Source: Brachionus rotundiformis
Lineage: Eukaryota > Rotifera > Eurotatoria > Ploima > Brachionidae
Assembly (NCBI GenBank): GCA_016802295.1
Contig: JAESIW010000154.1
Coordinates: forward strand, 287,575 to 351,574
Direction of reading: 5' to 3'
Length of the DNA: 64,000 nt
In this document: piece by piece, positions 1 through 9,420 of the stretch
How positions within the stretch are numbered: position 1 is the first letter of the stretch
How the letters are laid out: each line of letters begins with the position of its first letter
Made by a program: the position numbers and the translations under genes
Notes under the pieces: generated by a model
What the model was told of the DNA's origin: nothing
Seen by the model: only the letters and a program-made list of their open reading frames with translations
Databases searched by the model: none

Positions 1-416
1 CAGCCACTAATAGAGGAAATGATTTGTTGATCAGCACTTTATCTACCAGGTATCCAAGTATAATAGACAAAAATACTATCCCGTATATTCGTACTTGGCT
101 TAGTGCGAGAAACGATTTGGAAAGAACAAAAATTTTTAGTTCATATACAAATGAAAGTATTCAAATATGTGAGACAATTTTGAAAAGTTATGCAACCGAA
201 TTGAAAGAAATTAAGAACAAGTATCCGGTTAATTTTGTAAAAGGAGATAACGATAATGAGATAATAAACAACAGCACAAAGCTTGCACTTGCTGTCTATT
301 TGGCAGATAAATATTTGTTAAATTTTGAGTCGTCCCATTGCCAACCATTGGCAAGCGAGCTTTTCCGGATTCCTTGGTCAGAAAGCTGCATGAAACAACT
401 AAGTTATTCATTTTAA
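1..416 (+). CDS. ABHD16A-like last exon, partial copy cut by the window edge
   Basis: The frame is open from base 3 to the TAA at 414-416 and encodes about 137 residues. It is nearly identical to the last exon of the complete ABHD16A gene on the minus strand at 22986-23414; the visible protein difference is N instead of K in the KNKYP/KKKYP stretch. It holds the NRGNDLL start of the C-terminal region and the NFESSH segment whose His aligns with the catalytic His of ABHD16A, but not the nucleophile Ser or the Asp, which belong to upstream exons. Identity continues past the stop to about base 602. Whether upstream exons exist to the left cannot be seen, so this may be the end of a second full gene or an orphan exon. 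Confidence 0.85.
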   Translation, partial: ATNRGNDLLISTLSTRYPSIIDKNTIPYIRTWLSARNDLERTKIFSSYTNESIQICETILKSYATELKEIKNKYPVNFVKGDNDNEIINNSTKLALAVYLADKYLLNFESSHCQPLASELFRIPWSESCMKQLSYSF

Positions 417-602
417 GGAAAAATTAAGATTAAACAAAATATTTATCTTTTTGGTTTATTAATGTTAGATGTTTTTATTTTTATGTACATAAATTCAAAC
501 AATGGGAAGATTTTTTTTTATTAATTAAAGCTATTGTGATTTTTGAAAACAAAAAAAAATTAGATTTGTATTTTTATTTTGAATTTTTTAAATAAATAGT
601 TT
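1..602. repeat. Left arm of an inverted duplication (mate 22799-23402)
   Basis: Bases 1-602 match the reverse complement of 22799-23402 almost base for base. The match covers the last ABHD16A coding exon and about 190 bases of 3' flank, including the T-rich tracts near 510-560. It ends abruptly near 602/22799. The left limit is outside the window. Confidence 0.9.
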
Positions 603-1240
603 ATTAAAAATAATTTAATCTATTTTAATCAAAAATAAATTACAAAAAAAAAAAATAAACCTCAGTTTTATGCTCATTTCGATTCATGTTAAGTATAATC
701 AGATAACTGTGTTTTTTAAATAATTTACTTAAGATATATGCTTCTTTATTTAACTATTTAGAAATCAAATCTATGAAAAAATTGACTACAAAATAAAGTA
801 TGAAAGAAAATAAAAAGAATAGTGATCCCGAGGGCAATCATTTATGTCACTTGGGTTAAAATCATATTTTTTTAATCCCATATTTGTTAATTATTTAGAA
901 ACCAGCTCATTGCAAAAGTTAGTTTCGGCCAACAATGTTTGGCTTAGTAGAAATTTCTTTTAATAACTTAATTATTTACCAGGATTTTTTCAAATTTATA
1001 GTAAATAGAATCAGCTAAGAGGTACTCTTTTGGGTTTTTTTCCATTAGATACTGTCAAATAATTGGTTAGCAAAAATCTATTAAGGTTAAAAAAATTTAA
1101 TAAATTTGCTAAAAAGTATATTCAAAAATTTATTATATTCTAGGTAGATCCCAAAAATATATGGGAACAATTGGTAAAATTCTCCAAGTCTTTAAAGATG
1201 ACAAAAGTCTCTATTTTATTTATTTTTTTAACTTTTTTTT
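603..1240. other. AT-rich spacer, nothing recognised
   Basis: Only short frames and homopolymer tracts are visible. No gene, RNA gene or repeat with a recognisable relative in this window was found. Confidence 0.6.
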
Positions 1241-1338
1241 AACAAACAGTCATCTTTATTAAAGTGTTAGTGAGTTATGGTTGTCACTCGTCAGTCTTCT
1301 CTTCAGGACTTTCATTACTAGTTACAGTGTGTAACTAC

Positions 1339-1715
1339 AACAACTTGTTTACTTGTTTCGACCGCCAGTTTGTGATAACTTTTTATTTTCATTGATATTA
1401 ATATTTAAAAACTAAAAAAAAAACAGAAGAAATATCGAAAAACAAACGAAAGAATTTCATTTTAAAATCAATTTAAAATATTAATATCAGAAAAACTTTT
1501 TTTTAAATTAGTAAATTCACTGTATACTTTCTTTTAATTTATTCAGTACAAGACATCTAAAAAATTAGATAAGATAAAATTTAGTTTGATAATCGGAATA
1601 AAAATTCCTTTTTAATTTCTCTTTTTTTGTTCAAAAAAAACAGAAATTTAGATTTATTAAAAATATGCTTGATCTCAATAACTTTATTATCAATTTTTGT
1701 TTTTGTTTATAAATT
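1339..1715. pseudogene. Decayed inverted third copy of the methyltransferase/glycosyltransferase pair
   Basis: Three pieces match the reverse complement of the intact cassette at 4327-6927, in the order expected for an inverted copy. Bases 1339-1375 are a perfect 37-base antisense match to the methyltransferase coding region at 6426-6462. Bases about 1525-1600 match the glycosyltransferase 5' flank (about 5450-5525). Bases about 1645-1712 match the glycosyltransferase start region (about 5330-5410), with a short deletion. Together they form the remnant of a divergent pair, methyltransferase on minus and glycosyltransferase on plus, with most of the material between deleted. No open frame survives. 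Confidence 0.7.
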
Positions 1716-1780
1716 TTTTTAAAAAAATTTAATTTAAATCGTAAACTATTAATTATTATTCCTCGTGTTTAAATTAAAGT

Positions 1781-2250
1781 AGTTTCCCTTTTTAGATTGT
1801 AGTAGTTCTCTTTTATTATTTTAATAAATGATTTTAACCTATTCATAACTTTTATTAACACCCAAGTTTTAGCCGGACTTAAGTGTTACACATATTTAAA
1901 ATTACCTGTTTTCATTTTGAGTATGACTTTATCTTTTCTTTTCAAGAATGAATTATTAAAACCTACAAAAAAATAATAATAAAAATGACCATTTTATTAA
2001 GCTAATTTTTTCTGGAAAAACCCGTCTTAACCATCTTACTTTTTAAGCTTATTTTTTTAAAACTAATGCAGATTACATTGGAAGTAAGAATTTTTGAACT
2101 CATATTGGTAGTTTATTTCTTTAATAATCGAACATCAAAGTAAGGTTAAAACTGAAATATTTTATTTTGGAAAATAGCACTAAACGAATTGGTCTTGTAA
2201 TTTCGCAATAATCAAAACGAAAAACTTAAATAAGAATATTTTAGTTCAAA
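1781..2250. other. AT-rich spacer, nothing recognised
   Basis: No coding, RNA or repeat signal was recognised here. Confidence 0.6.
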
Positions 2251-2254
2251 ATTT

Positions 2255-2330
2255 TGAGTTGGCATAGCAAAGTGGTTACTTCGATGAAATGTTTTATGTA
2301 GAAAAACTCCCTTCAAATCCCAAAAGAAAA
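2255..2330 (+). repeat. tRNA-like sequence, possible tRNA pseudogene or SINE head
   Basis: A stretch resembling a pol III A box (TGGCATAGCAAAGTGG, about 2259-2274) is followed about 40 bases later by a B-box-like CTTCAAATCCC (about 2312-2322). This resembles a degenerate tRNA, but the flanks do not form a clear acceptor stem and no anticodon arm is convincing. A functional tRNA is unlikely; a tRNA-derived SINE head is possible. Confidence 0.3.
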
Positions 2331-2544
2331 CCACTTGCGCGATCCATCTTTTTATTATGATATGATTATTAAAAATAAGATATTTTAATCATTTGGTATC
2401 TTTCTTGTATTGAAAAGCACAAATATTGCCCAGCTAATTCCGAAATCTGTTAAGAATCGGGTACATTGGTTAGAAATATGCTGAATTAATAACAATGTTT
2501 CTAATTCTACTTGACAAAATTTAGTTCTTCTAAAAGGAAGAAAA

Positions 2545-2990
2545 TAATATCCAGATGTTTAAGCTCGCCAACCACATCAACGAAGTGGAATGGGCGTACC
2601 CTCTAGTTCCAGCAAACTCACTCTCCTTCACCGGACCGGCCATGCGAGAATACTGTCCGGCCAGGCCTCCACCAAATGTCTACAAAGAGCCAATACATTC
2701 ACGAACAGAGTGGTTAATGAATGGAACGCCCTGCCTGCCTCCGTCGTCAACGCCACCTCGGCAAACCAGTTCAAGAACCGATACGACGCCTTTCGGTCTT
2801 GTACCCAAACTACCGCTCCATAGACACAGACAACAACTCTTTTAACCCTAAAATTCTTATTGTATATTTCTATCAGTGTTTCATCTCATTATGTGCAACG
2901 AGCTACCATAGGCGACCTCTTATGTAGGCCGCCTCCGCAAGCTAGTCTTGCTGTAGCTTCTTAATAATAATAATAATAATAATAATAATA
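2545..2990 (+). mobile_element. 5'-truncated CR1/L2-like LINE, 3' end of the RT ORF
   Basis: Two overlapping frames together read like the extreme C-terminus of a non-LTR retrotransposon reverse transcriptase ORF. An FKLANHINEVEW segment is followed, in the frame of 2590-2823, by the hallmark FTNRVVNEWNALP and a NQFKNRYDAF motif. A frame change near 2590-2610 separates the parts. The element ends in a (TAA)n tail at 2962-2990, typical of CR1/L2-clade LINEs that end in a short microsatellite rather than poly(A). It is clearly more GC-rich than its surroundings, which suggests a fairly recent insertion. Everything upstream of the ORF end is missing. Confidence 0.8.
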
Positions 2991-3590
2991 TGCCAATATC
3001 TATTTATAGCTTTATTGGTTAAGGTTGGATGTTAAAAGCTTTTATTAAAAAATTATTTAGTAAAAAAATTTATTTACTTTAAAATTATTACACAAAATTT
3101 TGAAAGTCCTTTAGAGCTTATTGGTGTCCAAAAATTTCCCTTCAAAGAGCTCTCTTAAATGATAAAAAAGAAACAGGAAAAATTAATTTCAATTTAAGTC
3201 TCATCATCAAAAATAAATCCTAAATACTTTACCAACATTAACCGTCGAAAGTATTAAGAGAAAAATAAAAGCATTATTTTTCAAAATTTAACCAAAGTAA
3301 TGAAATGGAAAAGTTTTTAAAGCCATTTTCAAAAATAACTAAATAAGATAATTTTTTTGCTTTCACTGATATTTAAGGTTTTGAAAATTCAGATTAGCCG
3401 ATCAGTTGTTATGATAGGTCGATTGAATATTTTTATAATATATAACATATTTGTAATAAATCTTATTAAAGATTGAAAATATTTAAATATTTATTTAAAT
3501 AAGAAAAAATTAATTTACTAATTAATTAATTAGAACGTATTAGAACAAAAAATTAATGTTTGATTACAAAAAAAATAAAAATACATTTTA
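2991..3590. other. AT-rich spacer, nothing recognised
   Basis: Homopolymer-rich sequence without recognisable coding or structured elements. Confidence 0.6.
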
Positions 3591-3594
3591 TTGA

Positions 3595-3800
3595 TTTCTT
3601 GGCATTAGACTCTAGACTTCTTGACTTGGGACTCTTACACACTGTTGCCAAGTTAGTTAGCTTGCCACAGATTAGGCAGATTTTGTCAAGAGTTTTGGAA
3701 GCTTCTTTGTTTTGGCAGGTCCAACCACATCTTCTGCATTGAACCCTCTTGCCAATACTAGTTCAACCATAGCTGGCTTTTGTTTTGATGGGTCAATCGA
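3595..3800 (-). mobile_element. Decayed gag-type zinc-knuckle fragment of a Gypsy element
   Basis: The minus strand reads through a Cys-rich stretch with an upstream CRRCGW motif and then CLICGKLTNLATVC. This fits a CX2CX4HX4C zinc knuckle with the His replaced by Asn, followed by basic residues as in Ty3/Gypsy polyproteins. There are no other pol domains beside it. It is a short relic; a cellular zinc-finger fragment cannot be excluded. Confidence 0.5.
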
Positions 3801-4326
3801 ATCGGTCTTGCGTTTTTATTATCGAAATAAATCGCTTTTATTTTTTTACAAAAAAATAATTTAAAAACATATCTTTTTTATATTCCTTTAAAATTAATTA
3901 ATGTCGTATTTTTAAGCGTTCCTAAAATTTGGACCGTCAAACTGACCGGCCAAGTGACCGCTTATAACCAAAATACAATTTTTAATAATGATATTTAATT
4001 CAATTTATATAAAAGTGAGTATTTTTGTAAAATATTAGTATGAAAAATTAAAGAAAGATATTTATCAAGTTAATGAGTTAAATTATCAAGTTAAATGGAC
4101 AAAAAAATACATGTTAACACAGCAGAAGTTCATACAGATAATGTTCAATATTCAAATATTTTCGAAAATATGTTCGAAAATAAACAAAAGGATGTTTGAA
4201 AGTTTTTAAAAATATGTTAAAACATTTTGAGACATGCTGTTAACTTATTTCAGGTTTGTACTGTAGACATAAAAAGATAGACTTATTGATACAAACAGAT
4301 TAGTTAAAAATGTAATTATTAATAAA
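3801..4326. other. Spacer before cassette copy A
   Basis: No feature was recognised. The last tens of bases may be weakly related to the equivalent flank of copy B (about 15110-15155), which fits an older duplication larger than the near-identical core. Confidence 0.4.
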
Positions 4327-4339
4327 TAATATTGAATAA

Positions 4340-5395
4340 TTAAATTAAAGACTGCTTAAACTCATTGTAATATAAAGAAAAAATTTTAAAAGTTTCATTA
4401 TTAAACATTTTGTTCAGTAATTTACTTGTGACATTCCATCTGTCTAAAAAATTTGAATGAAAAGCATGAAAATCTGTTAATTGAGAAAATTTTTTGTCCA
4501 ATAAATTAATTAATGTTGGTAAATTTTGACTTCGATCAAGTCTAATACCTTTATAAGGATTCCGTACGATTCGAGTTTGATTTAAATCTTTTGTGTATAT
4601 TTCAATCTTTTGACTCAAAATCACTTGGTCAACGTACCATGTCGCATCTCCTTTTGATATATTTGAATTCTTTTTAACGATATCAAAGTTAAAAAATGAA
4701 CTTAGCAGCTCTTTGATTGATCTCGAGTTTATTTTGGTATCTGCCTTTAGTTCCATGACTCTTTTCCAATGCTTCTTCTTCATGCCGATATGACCCATAG
4801 GATACATTTTGTAGCTTCGATTTTTATACATAAATTTACCACAACATTCTGAGTTCCAACTAGTGATAGCTTCCTTGTTTTGAACTTGATAATAGCTTGA
4901 TTTGATTGGTATCAGATCAGAGTCACTTGTAATCACATAATCCTCTTCCGACAAAAAATCAAGTGCCCCTACAAACAATCTACAAATCATTGATGTAATT
5001 AGTTCGTAGTCTTTTTCAGCTTTTATAAATTTTAAAGTAGCTCCCAACTGGTTCAAATACTTTAAAGTTTTTGTGGCTGGACTTGTTTCGTCTTCAAAAT
5101 TATCAAGACTGATATCTTTTGTAGTTATTAATAAAACGATTGGTCTAAATCCTAGTCTCTTCCAAGCTTGAGCAGCAAATGGTAAGTAAAAAAAGTAAAA
5201 TGTTTTAATTTCTTCATCAATGTTGACAGCCATCAAAGCGTATTTGTTTGATATCTCTGGTTGATCATAGAAAAAAAACTTTTTTGATTTTAGACTAATA
5301 TTTATCAATTTATTGGTTTCGTTTCCCATATAATAAACAAAAACAAAAATCGACAAAAAAGTTATTGAAATTAAGCATTTAAAAAAAAATTTCAT
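4340..5395 (-). CDS. Type II membrane glycosyltransferase-like protein, copy A
   Basis: A single-exon frame of 351 residues starts at the ATG at 5395; the frame is open further upstream, but only from a TTG. A short N-terminus is followed by one hydrophobic segment (about residues 5-22) and a long lumenal domain, the layout of Golgi glycosyltransferases. The domain begins with a conserved-looking KYALMAVNID strand and a YLPFAAQAWKRLGF helix. A SDSDLIP motif near residue 160 fits the DxD metal/nucleotide-sugar site of GT-A enzymes. A GDATWYVDQ segment and a late DFHAFHSNF follow. Several N-x-S/T sites are present. The exact GT family is not recognised and the donor and acceptor are unknown. 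It is divergent from the methyltransferase-like gene, with a 737-base shared upstream region. Differs from copy B by two residues near the C-terminus. Confidence 0.8.
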   Translation of the reverse strand: MKFFFKCLISITFLSIFVFVYYMGNETNKLINISLKSKKFFFYDQPEISNKYALMAVNIDEEIKTFYFFYLPFAAQAWKRLGFRPIVLLITTKDISLDNFEDETSPATKTLKYLNQLGATLKFIKAEKDYELITSMICRLFVGALDFLSEEDYVITSDSDLIPIKSSYYQVQNKEAITSWNSECCGKFMYKNRSYKMYPMGHIGMKKKHWKRVMELKADTKINSRSIKELLSSFFNFDIVKKNSNISKGDATWYVDQVILSQKIEIYTKDLNQTRIVRNPYKGIRLDRSQNLPTLINLLDKKFSQLTDFHAFHSNFLDRWNVTSKLLNKMFNNETFKIFSLYYNEFKQSLI

Positions 5396-6132
5396 GTTTT
5401 TAATAAATCTAAAGTTCTCTTCTTTCAAATAAGAAAAATAAATTTTTTATTTAGATTATAAAACTAAATTTTATCTTATCTAATTTTTAGATGTCTTAAA
5501 TTAAATAAATTAAAAGAAAGTAAAGGATGAATTAACTTATGCCAAAAAGATGTTCTGATACCAATACAATACTTATTTGTATTTTGTTAGTTATTTCAAA
5601 ATGATTTTCAAATAAATATTTTAATTTTGAACTTAAATTTATAAATTTTAGCTTTCATTTCCGATACAATAAACAAAAACAAAAACTGATTGTAAATTTA
5701 TTAAAATTAAGCATTTTAAAAATAATTTTATTAATAACAAATACTAATCTTATATTAAATTTTTAAAAAAAAGCTAAATGAAACTATTTGAATAATTCTC
5801 TATAAATATTTTTCTTTTGATAAAAATTTATAAATTTTGAGCCTAAAAAGTTTAATTTTTTATATATTTTAAAAAAATTGTTCATGCTCATATGAAAAAT
5901 TTTAAAAATCATTGTTATTCATTTATTATGTATCAAATATTTAACAAATAATTAGAGTATATTTAAAATATTTTTTATCTATATATAATTTTTAAATAAA
6001 TAGATCTATTTTATTATAAACTTTATCATTTTTGAGGAAGTAATTTTTAAAAGCTTCATAAAAGGTAAAAATCATTAATTTAAAAATATCCGATCATATA
6101 ACTTGGAGCATTTTTTAACCATTTTTCTCAAT
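5396..6132. promoter_or_regulatory. Shared divergent upstream region, containing a relic of the glycosyltransferase start
   Basis: This 737-base interval separates the start codons of two divergent genes, so it should hold both promoters. Bases about 5650-5745 are a degenerate second copy of the glycosyltransferase start region (about 5320-5405), in the same orientation, sharing an ACAATAAACAAAAACAAAAA block. No clear TATA box stands out in this AT-rich sequence. Copy B carries the identical interval at 16225-16961. Confidence 0.55.
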
Positions 6133-6909
6133 ATGAACAATCGTTTAGCCATTTTTTTAGGATTTTCTATTTGCATGATTCTATTTTATAATTATTATCA
6201 ATTGAAAGACAAATTTAAAGATTTAACTGTGTTATACAAGACAAAAGTTGTAGCAGAAAGTGTAATAGACTTAGATCAGAAACCAAATGATGTCATGCTT
6301 AGATTTATTAATTTACCCTTTGACTACGGATATGGAAGCAATTCCATTCCACTTGTGGTCGCATCAATAGTTACAACTGGGGATTTGTTGGAACTCGGTA
6401 TGGGTAAATTTTCGACACCATTGCTTCACAAACTGGCGGTCGAAACAAGTAAACAAGTTGTTTCGATTGATACAGATATCAATTGGGTCAAAAATTTTGT
6501 CCCTTATAATAAAACAATGAATCACAGAGTTTATTGTTTGCCAAATTTTGACCGAGTAGAAAAAAAACTTGGCATTGAAGAGAAAAAGGTCTGGGGAATA
6601 GTTTTGGTTGACCATATAAATGCTATTCAAAGAGCATTCGATGCCAAAAAGTATGCTGATCGAGCTGAGATTGTGCTTGTTCACGATGCTGAGAAAACAG
6701 TTGAACATGGTTATCAATACGAAAAGAATAAAATTAGAGAGCCTTTTAAGCATGTGTGTAAATTTTCTGTATTTTCACGTAATGACAAGTCAAGCTACGT
6801 GTCAACATTGTTGCTGAGCAATTATCATGACTTTAAAAGAATAAAGGCTATTTTCGACAGAATTGAGACAAACAATGGACACATTTCTTGTGATTCAATC
6901 AACTATTAA
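6133..6909 (+). CDS. Membrane-anchored SAM-dependent methyltransferase-like protein, copy A
   Basis: A single-exon frame of 258 residues from the ATG at 6133; the frame is open from a TTG ten codons earlier, but ATG is the sensible start. One N-terminal hydrophobic segment (about residues 4-20) suggests a type II anchor. The body looks like a Rossmann methyltransferase: LLELGMGKFSTP (motif I, SAM loop), VVSIDTD with an acidic residue at the end of strand 2, WGIVLVDH after strand 4, then ADRAEIVLVHDAE and a paired-Tyr GYQYEKN. The family is not securely recognised and the substrate is unknown. Because it pairs with a glycosyltransferase-like gene and shares its membrane topology, I infer methylation of a glycan or glycoprotein in the secretory pathway. 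Identical in sequence to copy B. Confidence 0.75.
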   Translation: MNNRLAIFLGFSICMILFYNYYQLKDKFKDLTVLYKTKVVAESVIDLDQKPNDVMLRFINLPFDYGYGSNSIPLVVASIVTTGDLLELGMGKFSTPLLHKLAVETSKQVVSIDTDINWVKNFVPYNKTMNHRVYCLPNFDRVEKKLGIEEKKVWGIVLVDHINAIQRAFDAKKYADRAEIVLVHDAEKTVEHGYQYEKNKIREPFKHVCKFSVFSRNDKSSYVSTLLLSNYHDFKRIKAIFDRIETNNGHISCDSINY

Positions 6910-6949
6910 TCTTTTACTTTTCTTTATCATATTTTAATCATGTTTTTTA

Positions 6950-6955
6950 AATAAA
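6950..6955 (+). terminator. AATAAA polyadenylation signal, methyltransferase copy A
   Basis: AATAAA lies about 40 bases after the stop codon, just outside the near-identical repeat core. Copy B has only AATATA-like sequence at the matching place. Confidence 0.5.
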
Positions 6956-7850
6956 AATTAAAATTTACAAATTAATGATTATATCTGTTTAAATAATAAT
7001 GATTTTTCACAAATAACCTAATAAGATTTAGACTCCCTCTTTAGCTTATCAACTAGATCAGATCAATTTTCATTCAAAATCCTTTTTTCTATTGCATTTA
7101 CATACTCTAAAGAAGGCTTTATAATGTCGAAACCGGTTTGTTTTTAATTTAATTTTAAATGAAATAAATAATTATGCAATAAAAAATGTGTCCATTTTAT
7201 ATTTTGAGATTTTATTTGAAAATTTAAAAATAAAAACTAAAGCTGCAAATAAAAAACTATTTAAAAAATGCAATAAAATAATTTTTTGGTTTAAATTCAA
7301 TGTGATTTTGATTAATGGGAATTAATGAAGAATAATGATTCTGATCAAAATAGCCGCATATAAAAAAATTTGAAACACCATTTTTCGGTGCGTATTTAAT
7401 TGAATGACATACGTTTGCTATATTTGAACTTATCGTATTATGAAAGCTTGCTGAATCCAAGGATAAAATATTTGTTCTCATTTTTGAGTAAACATATATA
7501 GATACTTTGAAAGACGAACTTAAAATACACCAATTGCCACTTTTCCGAGCATCTAATAGAAGTTTTCGTGCATCTAATAAATATTAAATTGCATATTAAA
7601 TTCACTTGGTGCTCGGATATTGATGTGTTTTCGAATTTGATTTGTTTTATGATAATTAATTTGGTATGTTTCTCATGTTTAAAGAGAAAACAAACAGTGA
7701 TGAATCTTAAAAATGTTCTATATTTTCAATGACCACATAAGCAAATTAAATAAACAGTTTCCATCAGCGGGTGTTTTAATCGGTAGATAATTTTTATAAA
7801 TTCTGGATGTAACATCGATCCAATATTTCGATCTACAGTTAAATTTGTTG
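6956..7850. other. Spacer with one unexplained minus-strand frame
   Basis: To about 7025 the sequence is diverged homology to the right flank of copy B. A minus-strand frame at 7257-7481 (74 codons, ATG start) contains a plausible-looking NFFICGYFDQNHYSS segment but no family I recognise. It could be a gene relic or chance. Confidence 0.3.
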
Positions 7851-7875
7851 AAAAATATTGTTTTATGGGATCAAG

Positions 7876-9420
7876 TTAACTAAAAATGTTAAAGATATTT
7901 TCATTGTTTTCCCTAAAAAATTTATGTAATGCTTGTTTGTTGATTGAATAACTTAATAAATTATCATCCATATCAAAATTCTTTAAACTCAGTTCTTTGT
8001 TTTTAACGAAATAGTTTATTGATCCTGTAAAATTAATCAAATTATCACTATTAAAAAAAGTCAAATTATCATTATTCTTATTTACATTATTGTGTTCTTT
8101 CAAGACAACTTTAACATTTGAATTTGTTGTATTCGTCGTGTCTGTCAAAACAGGATTTTCTAAATTACTTAGAGAATTTTTTTAAAACTGAAAATTTTGA
8201 ATAGTACCGTCATTTTTGATATAATCAAACAATCGAACTAAATTTTCATCAACTCTCACAGCCTCTAAAATAAAACGTTTTAAATGCAAATCGTTAGCAT
8301 TTTGAACTCTAGATAAAGCTACATAGGCTTGGCCATTCGAAATTTTTATTTTTCTTAATAGAAGTGTGGCATTGTTTAAGAGTCAATCCCTGGACTTTAT
8401 TAATAGTTTGAGCAGATGCATTTACTACCGGAAATTGAATCCTCTAAAAAACTGTTCCTGTATTTTTGAAAAAAATTCGTTGTTTAAACTTAGGTACAGT
8501 CGATATCGATCCATCCTCCATTTTAAGTAATAAAACATTATCACTTACTTGCCAAACACACTTGCCTGTCAAACCATTTACCAAGTCAGAATTTAGACCA
8601 CTAATTTTTACAAACATCATTGGCAACCTGGGTAAATCTCTAGTATATGCTCAAGAACTCCTCGTCGATTATTGATTATCATTCTTTTTTGATCACTTAA
8701 TTCATTTACGTATTGATCTAAATCTCGTCTAAAAATTAAACTACTCTCAGAAGCCCTTTTCTTTTAATGTGTTTGATGACTTCATTTCTTTGGATATGTA
8801 AACTGGTCAAAAATACATCATTATTTCTGCAATCACCAGACAATAAATGACCAAGTTCACAAACTCTTCTATTAATGAATTGAACATCTGCCTGAGTCAA
8901 TCTTCCAAGTCGACAATTATAAGAAATTTTTGGAATTCTATGTCATTTTTCTGTCGCACATTTGTCTCCAAAAGAAAGTTATAAAATTTGAGATAAATAA
9001 TTGTGAATTGTAAAACTGTTCTACTGGCAATATTTGTGTTGACGCGTCAGGTAGTTGAAAAAAATCATCGATCAAAATTAAACTTTTACCTCCAAACAAA
9101 ATATTATTTCGATTGACAATTTGCAAAACTTCATTGATACGATCTAGAGTTTTATCATTGAGCATTCTAACCTCATCAATAATAACAACCAACCGTTCAA
9201 AATTGGCAATAGAATCTTTGTAAAAAGAATTGTTTCCTTTTAGCCAAATAAGTGCTTCTCTAAGCTTGTTGGTATCAATATTGTCATTGGTTTGATCTGG
9301 TTCATAAATCATACCGAAAGTACCTTTTAACTTTTCTTCAGTTCTTTCTGTAAATTTGCTCTCCTATTCATATGGCAATAAGAGCTGTCATTGATCTTTC
9401 TGATATGTTTCACAGTAAAG
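7876..9420 (-). mobile_element. Decayed Helitron-like PIF1-type helicase fragment
   Basis: Minus-strand pieces in several frames spell the helicase of a Helitron. At 8938-9312 there is a strand ending in VVIIDEVRML (Walker B, DE) followed by FGGKSLILIDDFFQLP, the conserved motif III region. At 8444-8626 a GLNSDLVNGLTG segment matches the block after motif V. At about 8200-8350 the closing AYVALSRVQNANDL motif is readable. Stops and frame changes separate these parts, the Walker A end is not clear, and no Rep/HUH domain or terminal TC...CTRR/hairpin was found. A minus-strand frame at 7876-8148 lies just downstream and is Asn-rich, with no recognised function. Confidence 0.75.

Larger units (their letters stand above)
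4327..6927. repeat. Cassette copy A of a 2.6-kb direct repeat (mate 15156-17756)
   Basis: The whole segment, both genes plus the shared upstream region, repeats 10,829 bases downstream in the same orientation. The only differences I see are T4384/G15213 and TT at 4434-4435 against AC at 15263-15264, all near the left edge. The non-coding promoter region is as conserved as the coding parts. Beyond the right edge similarity continues to about 7025/17850 in clearly diverged form. Confidence 0.93.

Noticed and set aside
2962..2990. TAA microsatellite as an independent repeat
   Set aside because: Better explained as the 3' tail of the LINE fragment ending there.
6364..6753. 129-codon minus-strand frame opposite the methyltransferase (also at 17193-17582)
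   Set aside because: Lies entirely within the coding sequence on the other strand. It has no recognisable domain and is conserved only because the two copies are identical.
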